Shown: positions 19,098 to 29,333, counted from the first letter of the stretch. The stretch: 64,000 nucleotides of DNA from Vibrio superstes (GCF_003569005.1 NZ_BCUR01000004.1:551425-615424), one strand, 5' to 3'. Program-made: numbers and translations. Notes: generated by a model not told the origin, from the letters alone.

Positions 19098-20009
19098 ATG
19101 AATAAATGGCCCAGTCTCAAACAGCTTCATTATCTGATCACTTTGCATGAAACGCGTCACTTTGGTGAGGCCGCTCAGCTGTGTTTTGTTAGCCAATCTA
19201 CTTTAAGTAAAGGAATCCAGAATCTCGAAGAACAATTTGGTTGTTCACTGTACGAGAAGAAAGATAAGAAGAGTGCATTGGTATTTACCCATATCGGTGA
19301 AATGGTGGTTAAACAAGGACGAGAGCTGCTCACTAAGAGTCAAGATTTGATGGAGCTTGGCCAACTTGCGTGTGGCGGCGCAATGCAGGGACAATTGAGG
19401 CTGGGGGCTATCCCAACGATTGCCCCGTTTCTTCTCAGTGGCCTGGTTCATGAGGTGAACAAAAACTTCCCCGACTTGACCTTATTACTAAGAGAAGACA
19501 CCACTGCAAATCTGCTGACGGCTTTGCAAGATGGGCAATTGGATGTTTTAGTGCTAGCCCTGCCTGTGGATATCGGTAACTTTGCCAGCAAGGTTGTTGG
19601 GCGAGATCAATTTAGAATGGTGATCAGTGAATCTCAAGCTGGAAGTGTAAAGACTCCATTGCATTATTCGGATCTCCCTGATGAGTCGGTGTTTTTACTA
19701 GAAAAAGAGCACTGCCTTACCGATCATGCCGTTTCAGCGTGTAATCTGACTGAAAAGAGCAAGATAAACCCATTTACTGCAACGAGTTTACATACCTTAG
19801 TGCAGATGGTGGCCAATGGTCTGGGCACCACCTTTATTCCTCAGATGGCGATTGATCACGGGCTACTGGCAAACCATTCACTGCGTGTTATCGATCCACC
19901 AGGTCGTCAGGCTTATCGCAATATAGGGTTAGTGTGGAGGCCAAGCAGTACCCGAACAGAAACCTTTGCTCAACTGGCCGAAGTGATCGAGAAATTATTA
20001 GAGAAATAA
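19098..20009 (+). CDS. oxyR: Hydrogen-peroxide-inducible regulator OxyR
   Basis: A 303-residue LysR-type regulator. The N-terminal winged helix-turn-helix (about 5-65) reads LKQLHYLITLHETRHFGEAAQLCFVSQ. The regulatory domain holds the redox pair C206 and C215 (EHCLTDHAVSAC), with the same spacing as the disulfide pair of E. coli OxyR. Oxidation would switch on peroxide-defence genes, here most obviously the divergent peroxiredoxin. Length and motifs are normal. Confidence 0.95.
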   Translation: MNKWPSLKQLHYLITLHETRHFGEAAQLCFVSQSTLSKGIQNLEEQFGCSLYEKKDKKSALVFTHIGEMVVKQGRELLTKSQDLMELGQLACGGAMQGQLRLGAIPTIAPFLLSGLVHEVNKNFPDLTLLLREDTTANLLTALQDGQLDVLVLALPVDIGNFASKVVGRDQFRMVISESQAGSVKTPLHYSDLPDESVFLLEKEHCLTDHAVSACNLTEKSKINPFTATSLHTLVQMVANGLGTTFIPQMAIDHGLLANHSLRVIDPPGRQAYRNIGLVWRPSSTRTETFAQLAEVIEKLLEK

Positions 20010-20134
20010 CGATAGAGCCACATTGTCTGCTCCCTTGCGTATATCTAAATGAGTCTAATTTTCAGAAAGATCCCCAATTTAGTTGATCCTCTATAGCTGG
20101 TGGTCTTTACTAAAAAGTAGTGTGGGGGTGTATC

Positions 20135-20446
20135 ATGCAAAAACATCAGTTCGACCAATGGATTCATGCTGATATCGAGAGGCATATGGAAGTGCCAAAA
20201 GTCTTCGTTATCGGGTGTGCTGATCTTTCTACTTATCAGCTTGCTGTTGAATTTAAGCACAAGCTTGAGCCGATACGTGAAGACGATAAGCCTATGTCTT
20301 TTGCTTCATTGGAGATCGTCAAAGAAGAGTTGATTAAGCTTGGGTTAGATAGCGCATACCTGCGACTGCATAATGCTTATGACGAGTGTGGCTCACCGGA
20401 AGATAAGCCTTATTGCGATATTGAGTTGTCTCTTAAGAGTTATTAG
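20135..20446 (+). CDS. Small DUF6482-like protein
   Basis: A 103-residue soluble protein of unknown function, with no signal peptide or membrane segment. It is tentatively assigned to DUF6482. The chosen ATG at 20135 has a GGGGGTG ribosome-binding tract four bases upstream; a longer GTG frame from 20120 would place that tract inside the gene. Its 3' end is 15 bp from convergent mutH. No function can be inferred from the neighbours. Confidence 0.6.
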   Translation: MQKHQFDQWIHADIERHMEVPKVFVIGCADLSTYQLAVEFKHKLEPIREDDKPMSFASLEIVKEELIKLGLDSAYLRLHNAYDECGSPEDKPYCDIELSLKSY

Positions 20447-20461
20447 CCCTCATTCGAGCTG

Positions 20462-21124
20462 TTAGCTTTCAAGCAAAATAGAGTGAGTAAAGTGCGTTCG
20501 TAGGTAGAAACCTCGAGGCAACGTCTTTATTTGCTTACCACTAGCGCCATAGGCATCAGTCAAGGCTCGATTATTGGCGGCTTTGGGGCGAATTTGCATT
20601 ACCTCACCATGCCTTGCACTGATCTCGTGGATACGCCCTGTAGCTATCATCTCCATTAATTCCTCCCAATCCTCTCTCAGCAATGTTTCTTGCTCATGAG
20701 ATGGTGTCCATAATTTAGGAAAGCCGACGTGGCGCTCTGCAATCGGTAGCTCTCTCTCTCCCTCTACGGGAACCCACAATACCTTGCTGAGTTTTTGCCT
20801 GACATGACTTTGCTGCCATGTTAGTCCATGAATTCCAGTCAAGGGTGCGACACAAACAAAGGTACTCTCTAGAGGTTTACCTGAGTGACTAAGAGGGATT
20901 GTTTTTAGTTCGATACCAAGGTGAGCAAAATCTTGTTCAGGTCTACTACCTGCTTCAGCACCAAGGTGAGCTTCGATAAGTTGACCTACCCAGCCTTTAT
21001 TACGACGAAGATCCGTTGGCACCTCAATACCCGCTTCTTCTGCTAATTCAGCAAAGGAATATCCAGCTAACGATTCTGCCCTGTCTAGCAGTTCTCGTTC
21101 GGATTGTGGGGGAGTTGTCTGCAA
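20462..21124 (-). CDS. mutH: DNA mismatch repair endonuclease MutH
   Basis: A 220-residue MutH that nicks the unmethylated strand at hemimethylated GATC. The active-site residues D65, E72 and K74 are present in [15 protein letters not shown]. Its presence implies Dam methylation in the host. Translation starts at TTG 21124, with GGAG eight bases upstream and no suitable ATG. It is divergent from rppH across 612 bp, the same arrangement as in E. coli. Confidence 0.95.
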   Translation of the reverse strand: MQTTPPQSERELLDRAESLAGYSFAELAEEAGIEVPTDLRRNKGWVGQLIEAHLGAEAGSRPEQDFAHLGIELKTIPLSHSGKPLESTFVCVAPLTGIHGLTWQQSHVRQKLSKVLWVPVEGERELPIAERHVGFPKLWTPSHEQETLLREDWEELMEMIATGRIHEISARHGEVMQIRPKAANNRALTDAYGASGKQIKTLPRGFYLRTHFTHSILLES

Positions 21125-21736
21125 AGCTGATCTCCATTTGCAAAAGATCGTTATTTATCAAAGATCTTTGATGATAGGGGAATGGGCAATTATAAGCCAA
21201 CTAGAGTGCAAAATGAAGGTTATCCACAGGGTGGGTGATAATAACTGTAATAATTGATACTTATGTATAAATAAACAGGAGTTTATGTCACGTTATATGC
21301 TTGTTTTGCTGACTTAAGTATGCCTCTCTAACCTTGGCGTGTGGATAAATGAGTGTATGGTTGAATTTTAAACGATCCTAAAGGATCAAATATTAAGCAG
21401 TTTAACCCTGAGTGATCTATACGCGATTTTTCATTTATACTATTGATATTAAAAGATTAATTATTTTTTGAATATGGTTTTGTAGTTTTCATTGAGATCA
21501 AAAATTAGTCCGTACATTAATTATCTCAAGTTTTCTCACAAAGTTACTCACAGATATAGTGAATAAATAGCACTAAACAACGTTACTCTGTTGATAAAGT
21601 AAGATTTGCTCGCTATTTATCCAATATTGGTATTCGGACTTCATAGTTTAACAACTTTTACTACGGTTGCATTTGCTCAACTGGGGGATCTGTGGAAAAA
21701 TCGACTCATATAAAATTTATCAGTAGAGGTTAGCCA
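21125..21736. promoter_or_regulatory. mutH-rppH intergenic region with DnaA boxes, candidate DARS2-like locus
   Basis: A 612-bp AT-rich gap without a credible gene. It contains two perfect DnaA boxes in opposite orientation: TTATCCACA at 21220-21228 and its complement TGTGGATAA at 21340-21348. Two further sites have one mismatch: TGTTGATAA at 21589-21597 and TGTGGAAAA at 21691-21699. In E. coli the DnaA-reactivating sequence DARS2 lies between mutH and ygdP (rppH). Position and boxes together suggest a homologous element. The compact three-box DARS core was not recognised by eye. Confidence 0.5.
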
Positions 21737-22255
21737 GTGATCGATGGCGATGGTTACCGCTTAAATGTGGGAATCGTAATATGTAACAACCACGGTCAAG
21801 TGTTTTGGGCTAAACGATACGGACAACATTCATGGCAATTTCCACAAGGTGGAATCGACGACGGTGAAACGCCAGAACAGGCGATGTACCGAGAATTGTA
21901 TGAAGAGGTCGGATTAACCAAACAAGATGTAAGAATTGTCACTACTAGTCGTCATTGGTTGAGATATCGCTTACCAAAAAGATTAGTGCGTTGGGACTCC
22001 AAACCTGTCTGTATCGGGCAAAAACAGAAATGGTTCTTATTGCAACTCACCTGTGATGAATCGCAGGTGAATATGCAAAGAGGACCAACTCCAGAATTTG
22101 ATGGATGGCGTTGGGTAAGTTTTTGGTACCCAGTGAGACAAGTTGTCTCTTTTAAAAGGGATGTCTACCGCAGAGCAATGAAAGAATTCGCTTCTTTTGC
22201 TATGCCGTTCACAGATCGAAAGCAAAACCGAAAACGCAAACACCGTAAAGGGTAG
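21737..22255 (+). CDS. rppH: RNA pyrophosphohydrolase RppH
   Basis: A 172-residue Nudix hydrolase that removes pyrophosphate from 5'-triphosphate mRNA and starts 5'-end-dependent decay. The Nudix box is complete: G38-x5-E44-x7-R52-E53-x2-E56-E57-x-G59. The N terminus [15 protein letters not shown] is typical, and the C terminus is very basic. The start is GTG at 21737 with AGAGG upstream. It is followed 12 bp later by ptsP, as in E. coli. Confidence 0.96.
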   Translation: MIDGDGYRLNVGIVICNNHGQVFWAKRYGQHSWQFPQGGIDDGETPEQAMYRELYEEVGLTKQDVRIVTTSRHWLRYRLPKRLVRWDSKPVCIGQKQKWFLLQLTCDESQVNMQRGPTPEFDGWRWVSFWYPVRQVVSFKRDVYRRAMKEFASFAMPFTDRKQNRKRKHRKG

Positions 22256-22267
22256 TGAGGCGCAATA

Positions 22268-24520
22268 ATGCTAAATCAGCTAAGGGATATAGTTGAGCAC
22301 GTATCTCGGGTCGAGGATATACATCAAGCACTTGAGGTGTTTGTTGAACGTACCTGTGATGCTATAAATAGCGAATGTTGCACCATTTACCTTTCTAATC
22401 ATCAAAAGCAGCGCCTTGAGTTAATGGCAACCAAGGGGCTGACTTTTTCTGGTGAGCGCCTGCATATAGGCTTTCAAGAGGGTTTGGTTGGCTTAGTCCA
22501 CAGAACAGCAGAACCCTTAAACGTTGCAAAAGCTTCTCTTCACCCTGATTTTAAATTTTTTCCCCAGCTTGGCGAAGATGTCTATCAAGCTTTTTTAGCG
22601 ACGCCTATCGTCCACCGCAAGCGAATGCTCGGTGTGGTGGTAATCCAACAGAAAACGCCTCGATTATTTAGTGATACCGAAGAGTCTTTTCTAGTGACTC
22701 TCGCCGCTCAGTTAGCCGTGCTTATTGCCAGTGAGCAGCAGCAAGGTAACTGGCTTCTACAAGAAAGAAAAAGCTCCACTGTTACAGGTCTCTCTGCATG
22801 TAATGGGATTGCGATTGGACCTATCTGGCGTGGTAACGATGAGCCTTTACTCAAAGATGTATCTCCAGCATCTGCTATTGATACCGAGAAAGACAAGGAA
22901 TGGCTACTCGTAGCGGTAGAGTCGGCTCTGACCGAATTTAGACGCCTTAGAAAGCAACTCGATAGCGACCTTAATAAAGATGCCTTAGCAATCTTTGATT
23001 TGTTTACTCACTTGTTGAATGACCCCAAACTTCGGGGTGATCTGATTAAACAGATAGAAAAAGGGGATACTGCTGATTGGGCGCTGCGTCAGGTGATAGA
23101 GCGTTACTCTAATCACTTTGCTCGTATGAATGATATTTACCTTCAAGAGCGCTCTCAAGATGTTAGGGAACTAGGTCAGAGACTGCTGTATTTCCTTTAT
23201 CATTCGCAAACCAAAGAAATCAAACTCGAGAAACCGGTTATCTTTGTCGTGAATGAACTCACAACGACATTGCTGGCGTCAGTACCAAGAGACAAGCTTC
23301 TAGGGGTGATTTCATTGCAAGGCGGGGTAAACTCCCATGCTGCAATCCTTTCTCGCGCTTTGGGCATACCCTCGGTCATTGGTTCGAACCTCAATGGTAT
23401 TGAAGCGGATGACAGACATATTATCTTAGACGGCTATAGCGGTGAGGTATTGCTAAACCCTACAGCTAAAGAGATGAGCGACTATCAGAAGCTATTGGCT
23501 GAAGAGCAAGAAGTTCGCTCTATGGTTGAATCAGAGGTGCGTGAGCCAGCGCTGACCTCGGATAAGGTTCCAATCACTATTTTGCTTAATGCCGGATTGG
23601 GCGGCGACGCGAGCTATTCATTCTTTGATGTTGTGGATGGTGTGGGACTCTATCGTACCGAGATATCCTTTATCGTTAAGCAGGCCTTCCCTTCCGAAGA
23701 TGAACAAGTGGAGACGTATCGAAAAGTGTTGGCGTACTCACAAGGGAAACCTGTTGTGATGAGGACGTTAGATATTGGTGGGGATAAATCACTACCTTAC
23801 TTCCCAATGGAAGAAGAAAACCCATTCTTGGGCTGGAGGGGGATTCGCTTTACTCTCGACCACCCTGATATCTTCTTGATTCAGGTACGAGCGATGATGA
23901 GAGCGAGTGTCGGTCAAAAGAGTGAACTGAAGATCCTTTTACCTATGATCTCGGGCGTGCCTGAATTAGACTCCGCACTCTCTTTGATTGCTCAGGCGTA
24001 TCATGAGGTGGCGCTCACTCATCCGCGTGTGAAAAAGCCTAAAGTCGGCATCATGCTTGAAGTACCTTCTATGATCTATCTACTGCCGGTGATTGCTAAG
24101 CGCATTGATTTTGTCTCTGTGGGTACTAATGACCTTACTCAATATCTATTAGCCGTGGATCGAAATAACAGCCAAGTTTCAGAGCTCTATGAAGTGGTAC
24201 ACCCTTCTGTATTGATGGCGCTGAAACAAATACACGATGCTTGCCGATACTCAAAAATCCCAGTTTCAATTTGTGGTGAGTTAGCGGGTGACCCTATCGG
24301 TGTTTTACTGTTACTGGGTTTGGGATTCAAGCAACTCAGCATGAACTCAGCCAACGTAGCCAATATAAAATACGTGATTAGGCAATCAAATCTTGATGAT
24401 TTAGAGGCGCTTGCCAATCAAGCCATAACCAAAGCCTATGCCTCTGATGTGCATAAGCTTGCCTTCGACTACCTAGAGAAACGAGACCTTGCCGGGTTTG
24501 TTCGGCCCGGAAAACATTAA
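22268..24520 (+). CDS. ptsP: Nitrogen PTS enzyme I (EI-Ntr), PtsP
   Basis: A 750-residue protein. An N-terminal GAF domain (about 15-160) is followed by the PEP-utiliser fold, with phospho-histidine H357 in QGGVNSHAAILSRA. The C-terminal TIM-barrel PEP-binding domain has GVGLYRTEISFI and FVSVGTNDLTQYLLAVDRN. It passes phosphate from PEP to NPr in the regulatory nitrogen PTS. The start has GAGG upstream. The TAA stop overlaps the next ATG by one base (TAATG). Confidence 0.96.
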   Translation: MLNQLRDIVEHVSRVEDIHQALEVFVERTCDAINSECCTIYLSNHQKQRLELMATKGLTFSGERLHIGFQEGLVGLVHRTAEPLNVAKASLHPDFKFFPQLGEDVYQAFLATPIVHRKRMLGVVVIQQKTPRLFSDTEESFLVTLAAQLAVLIASEQQQGNWLLQERKSSTVTGLSACNGIAIGPIWRGNDEPLLKDVSPASAIDTEKDKEWLLVAVESALTEFRRLRKQLDSDLNKDALAIFDLFTHLLNDPKLRGDLIKQIEKGDTADWALRQVIERYSNHFARMNDIYLQERSQDVRELGQRLLYFLYHSQTKEIKLEKPVIFVVNELTTTLLASVPRDKLLGVISLQGGVNSHAAILSRALGIPSVIGSNLNGIEADDRHIILDGYSGEVLLNPTAKEMSDYQKLLAEEQEVRSMVESEVREPALTSDKVPITILLNAGLGGDASYSFFDVVDGVGLYRTEISFIVKQAFPSEDEQVETYRKVLAYSQGKPVVMRTLDIGGDKSLPYFPMEEENPFLGWRGIRFTLDHPDIFLIQVRAMMRASVGQKSELKILLPMISGVPELDSALSLIAQAYHEVALTHPRVKKPKVGIMLEVPSMIYLLPVIAKRIDFVSVGTNDLTQYLLAVDRNNSQVSELYEVVHPSVLMALKQIHDACRYSKIPVSICGELAGDPIGVLLLLGLGFKQLSMNSANVANIKYVIRQSNLDDLEALANQAITKAYASDVHKLAFDYLEKRDLAGFVRPGKH

Positions 24521-25317
24521 TGATTACATTCGAATTAATCGCCATCTTAGTGATGATTGGTGCGCTGGTGGGCGTGCTTGCAGGATTGCTAGGCATCGGC
24601 GGTGGCCTTATTATCGTTCCTGCATTGTTATTTTTACTGCCAAAGTTCGGAGTATCAGCGGATATTGCCATGCAAATGGCGCTCGCTACTTCCTTAGCCT
24701 GCATCATCATTACCTCTGGCTCATCGGCACTCAATCACTATCGAGTGAACAATGTCGATATGTTTGTGGTCAAATTCTTGATTCCAGGTGTCATACTGGG
24801 TGGCTTTGGTGGTAGTTTTGTGGCGGAGTTTATACCGAGTCAGTATTTGCCCCCTGTTTTTGGTTGTATTGTCCTGTTCTTATCCATCAAGATGTTTATC
24901 TCGGTGAATGCAAGGGCTACAAAACCTTTACCAAGCGCCACAAAGACCTTTATATCTGGAACCACGATCGGTACTATCTCAAGCTTGGCTGGTATCGGAG
25001 GTGGCTCTTTGATGGTTCCATTTCTTAACCGACACGGCATAGAAATGCGCAAAGCGATAGGCACCTCATCGTTTTGTGGCGCATTACTTGCTGCTTCTGG
25101 AATGATTGGTTTTATTTTGCATGGAGTTGGGGCGAAAGATTTACCTGCCCATAGCGTGGGCTATGTGTACCTTCCAGCCTTGCTTGCGATTGCATGTAGC
25201 TCTGTACTAACCAGTAAGCTTGGTGTGAGGTTAACCTCGGTATTACCCACCCAAGTACTGAAAAAATGTTTTGCCGTATTGCTGCTGATAATAGCGATAC
25301 GAATGCTTTTCTTTTAA
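24520..25317 (+). CDS. TSUP (TauE/SafE) family inner-membrane permease
   Basis: A 265-residue protein with about eight membrane helices. It has the duplicated glycine-rich motifs GLLGIGGGLIIVPAL near the N terminus and SLAGIGGGSLMVPFL in the second half, diagnostic of the TSUP family. Members export or import small sulfur- or carbon-containing anions; the substrate is unknown. It overlaps ptsP by one base, lies 22 bp before lgt, and is probably translated as part of the rppH-ptsP-lgt-thyA transcript. Confidence 0.88.
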   Translation: MITFELIAILVMIGALVGVLAGLLGIGGGLIIVPALLFLLPKFGVSADIAMQMALATSLACIIITSGSSALNHYRVNNVDMFVVKFLIPGVILGGFGGSFVAEFIPSQYLPPVFGCIVLFLSIKMFISVNARATKPLPSATKTFISGTTIGTISSLAGIGGGSLMVPFLNRHGIEMRKAIGTSSFCGALLAASGMIGFILHGVGAKDLPAHSVGYVYLPALLAIACSSVLTSKLGVRLTSVLPTQVLKKCFAVLLLIIAIRMLFF

Positions 25318-25339
25318 TGATTTGCTCTAAGAAGATTTT

Positions 25340-26164
25340 ATGAATCAAGGATTTATCTCTTTTCCCCATATCGACCCAGTATTGCTAGAAATTGGTCCAG
25401 TTTCTATTCGCTGGTATGGACTGATGTACCTATTTGGCTTCGCATTTGCTATGTGGCTAGCCAATCGTCGCGCGGATCAACCTAATAGTGGTTGGACGCG
25501 AGAGCAAGTGTCTGACATGTTGTTCTTAGGGTTTCTCGGCGTGGTCGTCGGTGGGCGTGTTGGTTATGTATTGTTCTACCATTTCGACCTGTTTTTAGAT
25601 AATCCGTTTTACCTATTCCAAGTATGGACGGGGGGGATGTCATTCCATGGTGGCTTGCTTGGTGTGATCTCAGCGATGGCATTCTATGCTTACCGCAACG
25701 GTCGTACCTTCTTCAATGTGGCTGATTTTATTGCGCCGCTTATCCCATTTGGATTGGGCGTTGGCCGCATCGGCAACTTTATGAATGACGAATTGTGGGG
25801 CAGGGTAACGGATGTTCCATGGGCGGTGATGTTCCCATCAGGCGGCTATTTGCCACGACACCCTTCTCAGCTTTATGAAGCGATTTTAGAAGGAATAGTG
25901 CTGTTCTTTATCTTGAACTTTTTTATTCGTAAACCGAGACCGGCTGGCGCTGTGTCAGGGCTGTTCTTAATTGGCTACGGTTCTTTCCGATTTATCGTAG
26001 AGTACTTCCGTGAGCCGGATGCTCACCTAGGGTTGTTTGGTAACTGGATCTCTATGGGCCAAATACTTTCAACTCCAATGATCCTAATTGGCGCCGCTAT
26101 GATGTGGTGGGCATACAAATACAACCAGAAGTCCCTTGAAGTGAACAAGGCGAAGGAGAAGTAA
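25340..26164 (+). CDS. lgt: Prolipoprotein diacylglyceryl transferase
   Basis: A 274-residue membrane enzyme that transfers diacylglycerol from phosphatidylglycerol to the lipobox cysteine of prolipoproteins. It has seven membrane helices. Conserved signatures are SFHGGLLG with the essential His, and the Lgt signature [14 protein letters not shown]. It is followed by thyA with TAATG overlap. NlpI in this window is one likely substrate. Confidence 0.96.
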   Translation: MNQGFISFPHIDPVLLEIGPVSIRWYGLMYLFGFAFAMWLANRRADQPNSGWTREQVSDMLFLGFLGVVVGGRVGYVLFYHFDLFLDNPFYLFQVWTGGMSFHGGLLGVISAMAFYAYRNGRTFFNVADFIAPLIPFGLGVGRIGNFMNDELWGRVTDVPWAVMFPSGGYLPRHPSQLYEAILEGIVLFFILNFFIRKPRPAGAVSGLFLIGYGSFRFIVEYFREPDAHLGLFGNWISMGQILSTPMILIGAAMMWWAYKYNQKSLEVNKAKEK

Positions 26165-27015
26165 TGAAGCAGTATCTAGACCTATGTCGCCGTATCGTTG
26201 ATGAAGGGCACTGGATTGAGAACCAGCGCACTGGCAAGCGTTGTTTGACTGTTATCAATGCAGATTTAACCTATGACGTAGCGAATAACGCTTTCCCATT
26301 GGTAACGACCCGTAAAAGCTTCTGGAAAGCGGCTGTTGCTGAGCTACTTGGATACATCCGTGGTTACGACAACGCAGAGCAGTTCCGCCAACTAGGCACT
26401 AAAACCTGGGACGCAAACTCGAACCTCAACGACGCATGGCTAAACAACCCGTATCGTAAGGGTGAAGATGACATGGGTCGAGTTTACGGCGTTCAAGGTC
26501 GTCAGTGGGCTAAGCCTGATGGTGGGCATATTGACCAACTCCGTAAGATTGTTGATGATCTTACAAACGGCGTTGACGACCGTGGTGAGATCCTGAATTT
26601 CTACAACCCAGGTGAGTTTCACATGGGCTGTTTGCGTCCATGTATGTACAGCCATCACTTCTCTTTGCTTGGTGATACCTTGTACCTAAATAGTACGCAG
26701 CGCTCGTGTGATGTGCCGTTAGGACTAAACTTTAATATGGTACAAGTGTATGCCTTCTTGGCTATCATGGCACAGATAACGGGTAAGAAGCCGGGCGTGG
26801 CCTATCATAAGATTGTGAATGCGCACATTTATGAAGATCAACTTGAGTTGATGCGCGATGTGCAACTGCAACGAGAGCCACTAAGTGCACCTAAATTTAT
26901 CATTAATCCAGAGATTAAGAGCTTAGAAGACCTCGAAACTTGGGTGACCTTAGACGATTTCTCCGTGGAAGGGTACGAATCTCACCCTGCGATTCGCTAT
27001 CCATTTTCGGTATAA
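26164..27015 (+). CDS. thyA: Thymidylate synthase ThyA
   Basis: A 283-residue enzyme converting dUMP to dTMP with methylene-tetrahydrofolate. Catalytic C160 lies in [11 protein letters not shown]; most ThyA have PCH here. The [13 protein letters not shown] substrate loop and HIYEDQLE are intact. The longer, divergent form with PCM is what I recall from Vibrio ThyA, so it is lineage-typical, not a defect. The SD is AGGAGAAG. It ends the rppH-to-thyA operon at a good terminator. Confidence 0.96.
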   Translation: MKQYLDLCRRIVDEGHWIENQRTGKRCLTVINADLTYDVANNAFPLVTTRKSFWKAAVAELLGYIRGYDNAEQFRQLGTKTWDANSNLNDAWLNNPYRKGEDDMGRVYGVQGRQWAKPDGGHIDQLRKIVDDLTNGVDDRGEILNFYNPGEFHMGCLRPCMYSHHFSLLGDTLYLNSTQRSCDVPLGLNFNMVQVYAFLAIMAQITGKKPGVAYHKIVNAHIYEDQLELMRDVQLQREPLSAPKFIINPEIKSLEDLETWVTLDDFSVEGYESHPAIRYPFSV

Positions 27016-27066
27016 GAACAAATAATTTAAATTTATCTCACTGAATTTTAAAAACTATTATTTAAG

Positions 27067-27096
27067 AGGCTAATATTTAGGTATTAGCCTTTTTTA
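27067..27096 (+). terminator. Terminator after thyA
   Basis: AGGCTAATA-TTTAGG-TATTAGCCT is a 9-bp perfect stem followed by TTTTTT. Confidence 0.88.
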
Positions 27097-27130
27097 TGCT
27101 TGGAACTCAGTGGATAGAGTTAACTTTAAT

Positions 27131-28123
27131 ATGAAACATGGATGTCGTTTGGCGCTGGTAGCTGCTATGTGTGGAAGCTCTGGTTCGGCTATTGCTAGTC
27201 TTATTGATCCAGACCAGTATTTAACGGATATTTACGCAACGGCCTTGGTTGCGACTGACAGTGAATTGGTGACAATCGGTTTTGGCCGTTTCGATCCAAA
27301 TCAAATATTTGGTACCGATAATCCTGATTTTGGTGGTCAAGAGAGTATTGATACCCAACGAAAGGTTACAGTGACTTCTCTCCCTATCTCTTTTTTGTTT
27401 GCTAATGATGAAAGCCCTTGGTTACATCGTTTAAAGCTCAGGGCTGCCTATATGGGGCTAACTAGGGATATTGACTATGACGAGCTTGAAGACTTTGGTG
27501 TCACTTGGGAGAGTGATAAGAACGAAGACCACGTAATAGCAGGTTACACTGAATACGCTATAGGTTACCAAATATCCGAGGGATGGCAGCTGTTTACAGG
27601 AGCAGGCCTTCACCTTATGCATTACAAGAACAAGTTTACCGCGAATAGCCCCGCGGCTGATAGGATTCAAGAGCAAGGTATTGCTTCAGCGATCAATGGG
27701 TCGTCTAATGTTTGGGTTATTGAGCCTCAAGCTGATTTGATTTATACCAAAGATACCGGCCCCGGTGAGTTTCGCTTTAATAGTGAATACCACTATTTTT
27801 GGGGGAGAAGTTTTGGTGGCAGTATTGGCTCAACTAATGCGACCCCTGAAGGTTGGCGTATTATGAATGGTATACAATACAAATATCATTTAGACCCTTG
27901 GGGAAGCCGTAAGCAAGACCTGTTGTTTCGAGCACGCCGAATCGATGTCGGTGGTGACTTAAGAGCTCCTCTAGATACCACTCACTATGCGGAATACAGC
28001 TTTGGGTGGGTGATAGACACCAGCGATTATTCTTCATTGATATATAACGTGGGAGTGGGTATTTCATTAAATTATGGTAGCGCATTAAAAGGGGGGGCAT
28101 TGGTTATTTATTACAATGAGTAA
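27131..28123 (+). CDS. Outer-membrane beta-barrel protein, solitary autotransporter-barrel type
   Basis: A 330-residue protein with a signal peptide (MKHGCRLALVAAMCGSSGSA, cleavage near AIA-S) and many amphipathic, aromatic-rich strands through to the C terminus. It matches what I recall as the solitary outer-membrane autotransporter beta-barrel family (PF11557) but has no obvious passenger. Function unknown. I start at ATG 27131; a GTG at 27110 is in frame but would bury the signal peptide. Monocistronic, with terminators on both sides. Confidence 0.7.
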   Translation: MKHGCRLALVAAMCGSSGSAIASLIDPDQYLTDIYATALVATDSELVTIGFGRFDPNQIFGTDNPDFGGQESIDTQRKVTVTSLPISFLFANDESPWLHRLKLRAAYMGLTRDIDYDELEDFGVTWESDKNEDHVIAGYTEYAIGYQISEGWQLFTGAGLHLMHYKNKFTANSPAADRIQEQGIASAINGSSNVWVIEPQADLIYTKDTGPGEFRFNSEYHYFWGRSFGGSIGSTNATPEGWRIMNGIQYKYHLDPWGSRKQDLLFRARRIDVGGDLRAPLDTTHYAEYSFGWVIDTSDYSSLIYNVGVGISLNYGSALKGGALVIYYNE

Positions 28124-28140
28124 CCCTAATGCTTCAAACA

Positions 28141-28170
28141 AAAAAAACCTGCCAATCGGCAGGTTTTTTT
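28141..28170. terminator. Bidirectional terminator between the barrel gene and nptA
   Basis: AAAAACCTGCC-AATC-GGCAGGTTTTTTT lies between two convergent genes and has runs of A and T on both sides. Confidence 0.9.
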
Positions 28171-28184
28171 GATTCTTTAGTTGC

Positions 28185-29333
28185 TTATGCAGTCATAGCG
28201 ATAATCGCACCAGGCATCACAACGAATACTGCAATTAGATATCCAGCAACAACGCTCTTGTTCTTAATGGCCATTGTTGAAATCCAATCAGCGCCCTTCA
28301 GTGGCAGTTCACGTAAGAATGGAATACCAAAGATGAATAAGGTTGCCGCTACGTTGAACAATAGGTGCACTATAGCAATCTGAAGCGCAAAGGCTGCAAA
28401 CTCGCCGGTTACTGCTGTTGCAGCAAGAAGCGCGGTAATACAGGTACCGATGTTAGCACCTAGTGTAAATGGATATACATCACGTACCTTAAGAACACCA
28501 GAACCTACCAATGGAACCATTAAGCTAGTCGTCGTTGATGAGGACTGAACCAGTATCGTTACAACAGAACCAGAGAAGATACCGTGAAGTGGACCGCGAC
28601 CAATAGCGTTCTTCAAAATCTCACGTGCACGACCTACCATTAGGCTCTTCATTAGCTTACCCATGATGGTAATAGAGATGATGATGGTAGCGATACCTAA
28701 AATAATCATGCTCACACCGGCAACGATAGGGCCGAAGGCGGTTAGCGGTTCTTGAATCACACTAATTAGAGGTTTTGTTAGAGGCTTAATGAAGTTAAAG
28801 CCACCCATGTCTAGGTCACCGGTACTCATCAATGGAGCGACCAGCCAAGCTGAAAGCTTGCCAAAGATGCCAAACATCATCTCTAGTGGTAGGAAGATCA
28901 ATACCGCCAGCAAGTTAAAGAAGTCATGAACGGTCGCACTCGCGAATGCGCGTTTAAACTCTTCTTTGCAGCGAAGGTGACCAAGGCTAACTAGAGTATT
29001 AGTTACTGTGGTACCGATATTTGCACCCATAACCATAGGGATAGCGATTTGAACCGGAAGTCCGCCCGCTACAAGGCCTACAATAATAGAGGTAACTGTA
29101 CTTGATGATTGAATAAGCGCCGTTGCTACAAGGCCGATCATCAAACCTGCTACTGGGTGAGAAGCAAAGTCAAAAAGTGTTTTGGCATGTTCGCCAGAGG
29201 CCATCTTAAAGCCACTGCCAACCATTGATACCGAAACAAGAAGTAGGTACAGCATGAAAGCCAAGTTAGCCCAACGTAGCCAGCTGGTTTTACCTGCTGT
29301 TACTGCTGAAACTGAGGATGCTTGGTTGTTCAT
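28185..29333 (-). CDS. nptA: Na+/phosphate cotransporter, NptA/PNaS family
   Basis: A 382-residue inner-membrane protein made of two inverted repeats. Each repeat carries the family's QSSS motif (75-78 and 263-266). It is predicted to couple phosphate movement to sodium, similar to V. cholerae NptA. It is a single gene, divergent from nhaR. The intergenic region contains a Pho-box-like sequence far upstream (29580-29601). Direction of transport in vivo cannot be read from sequence. Confidence 0.9.
   Translation of the reverse strand: MNNQASSVSAVTAGKTSWLRWANLAFMLYLLLVSVSMVGSGFKMASGEHAKTLFDFASHPVAGLMIGLVATALIQSSSTVTSIIVGLVAGGLPVQIAIPMVMGANIGTTVTNTLVSLGHLRCKEEFKRAFASATVHDFFNLLAVLIFLPLEMMFGIFGKLSAWLVAPLMSTGDLDMGGFNFIKPLTKPLISVIQEPLTAFGPIVAGVSMIILGIATIIISITIMGKLMKSLMVGRAREILKNAIGRGPLHGIFSGSVVTILVQSSSTTTSLMVPLVGSGVLKVRDVYPFTLGANIGTCITALLAATAVTGEFAAFALQIAIVHLLFNVAATLFIFGIPFLRELPLKGADWISTMAIKNKSVVAGYLIAVFVVMPGAIIAMTA

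Noticed and set aside
21125..21736. Chromosomal replication origin (oriC) because of DnaA boxes and AT-rich DNA
   Set aside because: The usual neighbours (gidA/mnmG, mioC, dnaA) are absent, as are rctB and its 12-mer sites of the second-chromosome origin. The mutH-rppH location fits DARS2 better.
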